7,042 bases of DNA from NCBI GenBank assembly GCA_934444695.1, contig CAKSDF010000099.1:1-7042 (forward strand), written 5' to 3'. The notes beneath the pieces are model-generated. The model saw only the letters and a program-made list of their open reading frames with translations, was not told the origin of the DNA and did no database searches. The stretch comes from an uncultured Eubacteriales bacterium (GTDB taxonomy: Bacteria > Bacillota > Clostridia > Oscillospirales > Acutalibacteraceae). Shown piece by piece: positions 6,216 through 7,042 of this stretch (its first letter is position 1; the number at the start of each line of letters is the position of its first letter). The translations under genes were made by a program, and so were the position numbers.

Positions 6216-7042
6216 TGCAGGACATAAACAGAATGTGGGCGCAGATAACGGCCAAGCTTAAAGCGAGCCTTTCGGACAGCGATTTTTATGCTTTTGAGAG
6301 TACCTTTTGGCTTATAAAGGCGCAAGGCAACACCTTTGTGATCGGATATAACGACAAGTTTATCTATAAAGATTTTGCGGCCAGGAACCTTAACGCACTC
6401 AGGGCTGCGCTGAGCAGCTTTTCCGGTCGGCTTCCCGATATAAAATTTAAATACGACAAAAAGGGAAGACCTTTTCCTGACGCTTTGGGTGCTTTTGATT
6501 GGCAAGGCAGCGTACAGAATAGCGGACCGAGCGGTTCTCAAACCGTCGGTCAAAACGGCTGGCAGAACGAGCCCTATAACGGCTATCAAAACGGCGCGCA
6601 GAACGGCGGTCAATTCTATGCAGAGCCGTTTCCCGGGCAAACGGATACATCAAATTCAGCACAAAACACCGGCAAAATCGGCGGGGCATATGAGCGGGAG
6701 CAAAAGGAACCATATGTTAAAAGTGAATCGAGCGAAAAAAACGCAAAACCCGCAAGGCCCGCATTTTCCGAAACCGATTTGAAAAACGACGCCAAAAGGC
6801 ACAAAAAGAACTACAAAAAGGGAGTTAAAAATATCATCGCCTCCTTTGTATGTTTGCTTCTTGCCCTTGTGCTGGCGGTGGTAGGTGTCAATTACATTGC
6901 CAACCGCAGCTTCAAGGAAAATTTCTATTCCTTAAGCCTTCGCAACACCTATGATAATTTTAGAATAATTCAGCTTTCCGATTTGCACAACACAAGCTTC
7001 GGAAAGAATAATGACCAGCTTTTAAACAGAATAGAAAAGCTC
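6215..7042 (+). CDS. DnaA domain-I-like / membrane-anchored metallophosphoesterase fusion (3' end outside window)
   Basis: The frame runs 276 codons without a stop and is cut by the window end. Residues 1-80 align by eye with the DnaA N-terminal domain: W8 after a short helix, LSDSDFYAFES, AQGNTFVI (36-43), the N46-D-K-F motif, a long helix to about 70, then LPDIKFKY. Residues about 97-180 are a low-complexity linker rich in Q, N and G. A basic patch (KRHKKNYKKGVK, 194-205) precedes one transmembrane helix (207-229). Next, IIQLSDLHN (251-259) contains the D256-x-H258 motif that opens a calcineurin-like metallophosphoesterase domain, as in YaeI/YkuE proteins. The positive-inside rule places the DnaA-like part in the cytoplasm and the phosphoesterase outside. 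AAGGAGG (6199-6205) lies nine bases before ATG 6215, and the TGATG overlap couples it to the GT4 gene. Its substrate is unknown. Confidence 0.82.
   Translation, partial: MQDINRMWAQITAKLKASLSDSDFYAFESTFWLIKAQGNTFVIGYNDKFIYKDFAARNLNALRAALSSFSGRLPDIKFKYDKKGRPFPDALGAFDWQGSVQNSGPSGSQTVGQNGWQNEPYNGYQNGAQNGGQFYAEPFPGQTDTSNSAQNTGKIGGAYEREQKEPYVKSESSEKNAKPARPAFSETDLKNDAKRHKKNYKKGVKNIIASFVCLLLALVLAVVGVNYIANRSFKENFYSLSLRNTYDNFRIIQLSDLHNTSFGKNNDQLLNRIEKL
6548..6613 (+). repeat. Gln/Asn/Gly-rich degenerate coding repeat
   Basis: Within the linker of the fusion gene (residues 112-133), short units built on Q-N-G recur: QNGWQNE, YNGYQNG, AQNGG. At DNA level this appears as irregularly spaced CARAACGGC-type words. 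It encodes a flexible spacer between the DnaA-like module and the membrane helix and may vary in length between strains. Confidence 0.5.

Noticed and set aside
6173..6640. Minus-strand open frame antisense to the GT4 end and the fusion gene
   Set aside because: The plus strand encodes a coherent DnaA-like domain with its own ribosome binding site; the antisense product has no recognisable motif.
6815..6832. Internal translation start for a separate phosphoesterase (AAGGGAG before the membrane helix)
   Set aside because: No ATG, GTG or TTG is suitably spaced after the purine-rich word; the nearest matching codon is ATA.
1..7042. CRISPR arrays, tRNA or rRNA genes, insertion sequences
   Set aside because: No regularly spaced direct repeats, cloverleaf-like segments, rRNA signatures, transposase motifs or terminal inverted repeats were seen.

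Overview
The window is a single plus-strand locus that looks like part of an exopolysaccharide or capsule operon from a Gram-positive Clostridia-type bacterium (Bacillota; an Oscillospirales or Ruminococcaceae-like gut lineage is my best guess). The grounds are near-consensus AGGAGG ribosome binding sites, a textbook TTGACA/TATATT promoter, moderate GC content by eye, frequent AAA, ATA and CTT codons, and proteins whose closest familiar relatives are clostridial or streptococcal surface-polysaccharide enzymes. The taxonomic call is inference.

Layout. Bases 1-361 hold no protein gene but are densely regulatory. A sigma-A type promoter (82-110) is followed at its expected start site by an RNA fold that I read as a cyclic-di-GMP class I (GEMM-I) riboswitch (about 116-191). 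After a linker comes a strong intrinsic terminator (271-321). A copy of the terminator's left-arm sequence at 234-240 could act as an antiterminator. Six complete genes follow, then one gene cut by the window edge: a membrane acyltransferase-3 family protein (362-1423), a Wzx/MOP-type flippase (1526-3031), a hexapeptide-repeat acetyltransferase (3028-3558), a GT32-like DXD glycosyltransferase (3637-4377), a monotopic phosphoglycosyl transferase that starts the repeat unit (4377-5057), a GT4 glycosyltransferase with a DUF1972-like N-terminus (5067-6215), and an unusual partial gene (6215 to the end). The last encodes a DnaA domain-I-like module, a Gln/Asn/Gly-rich linker, one membrane helix and the beginning of a metallophosphoesterase domain.

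How the genes work together. The phosphoglycosyl transferase would load the first sugar phosphate on undecaprenyl phosphate. The two glycosyltransferases would extend it, the two acyltransferases would decorate the glycan, and the flippase would export the lipid-linked unit. No Wzy polymerase or chain-length regulator is present, so the set continues outside the window or is completed elsewhere. Four gene junctions overlap or nearly touch (ATGA, TAATG, a 9-base gap, TGATG), which supports one transcript. The riboswitch suggests that this transcript is gated by cyclic di-GMP, plausibly as an ON switch. The two most notable points are this riboswitch/terminator leader on a polysaccharide operon and the DnaA domain-I/membrane phosphoesterase fusion translationally coupled to its end.
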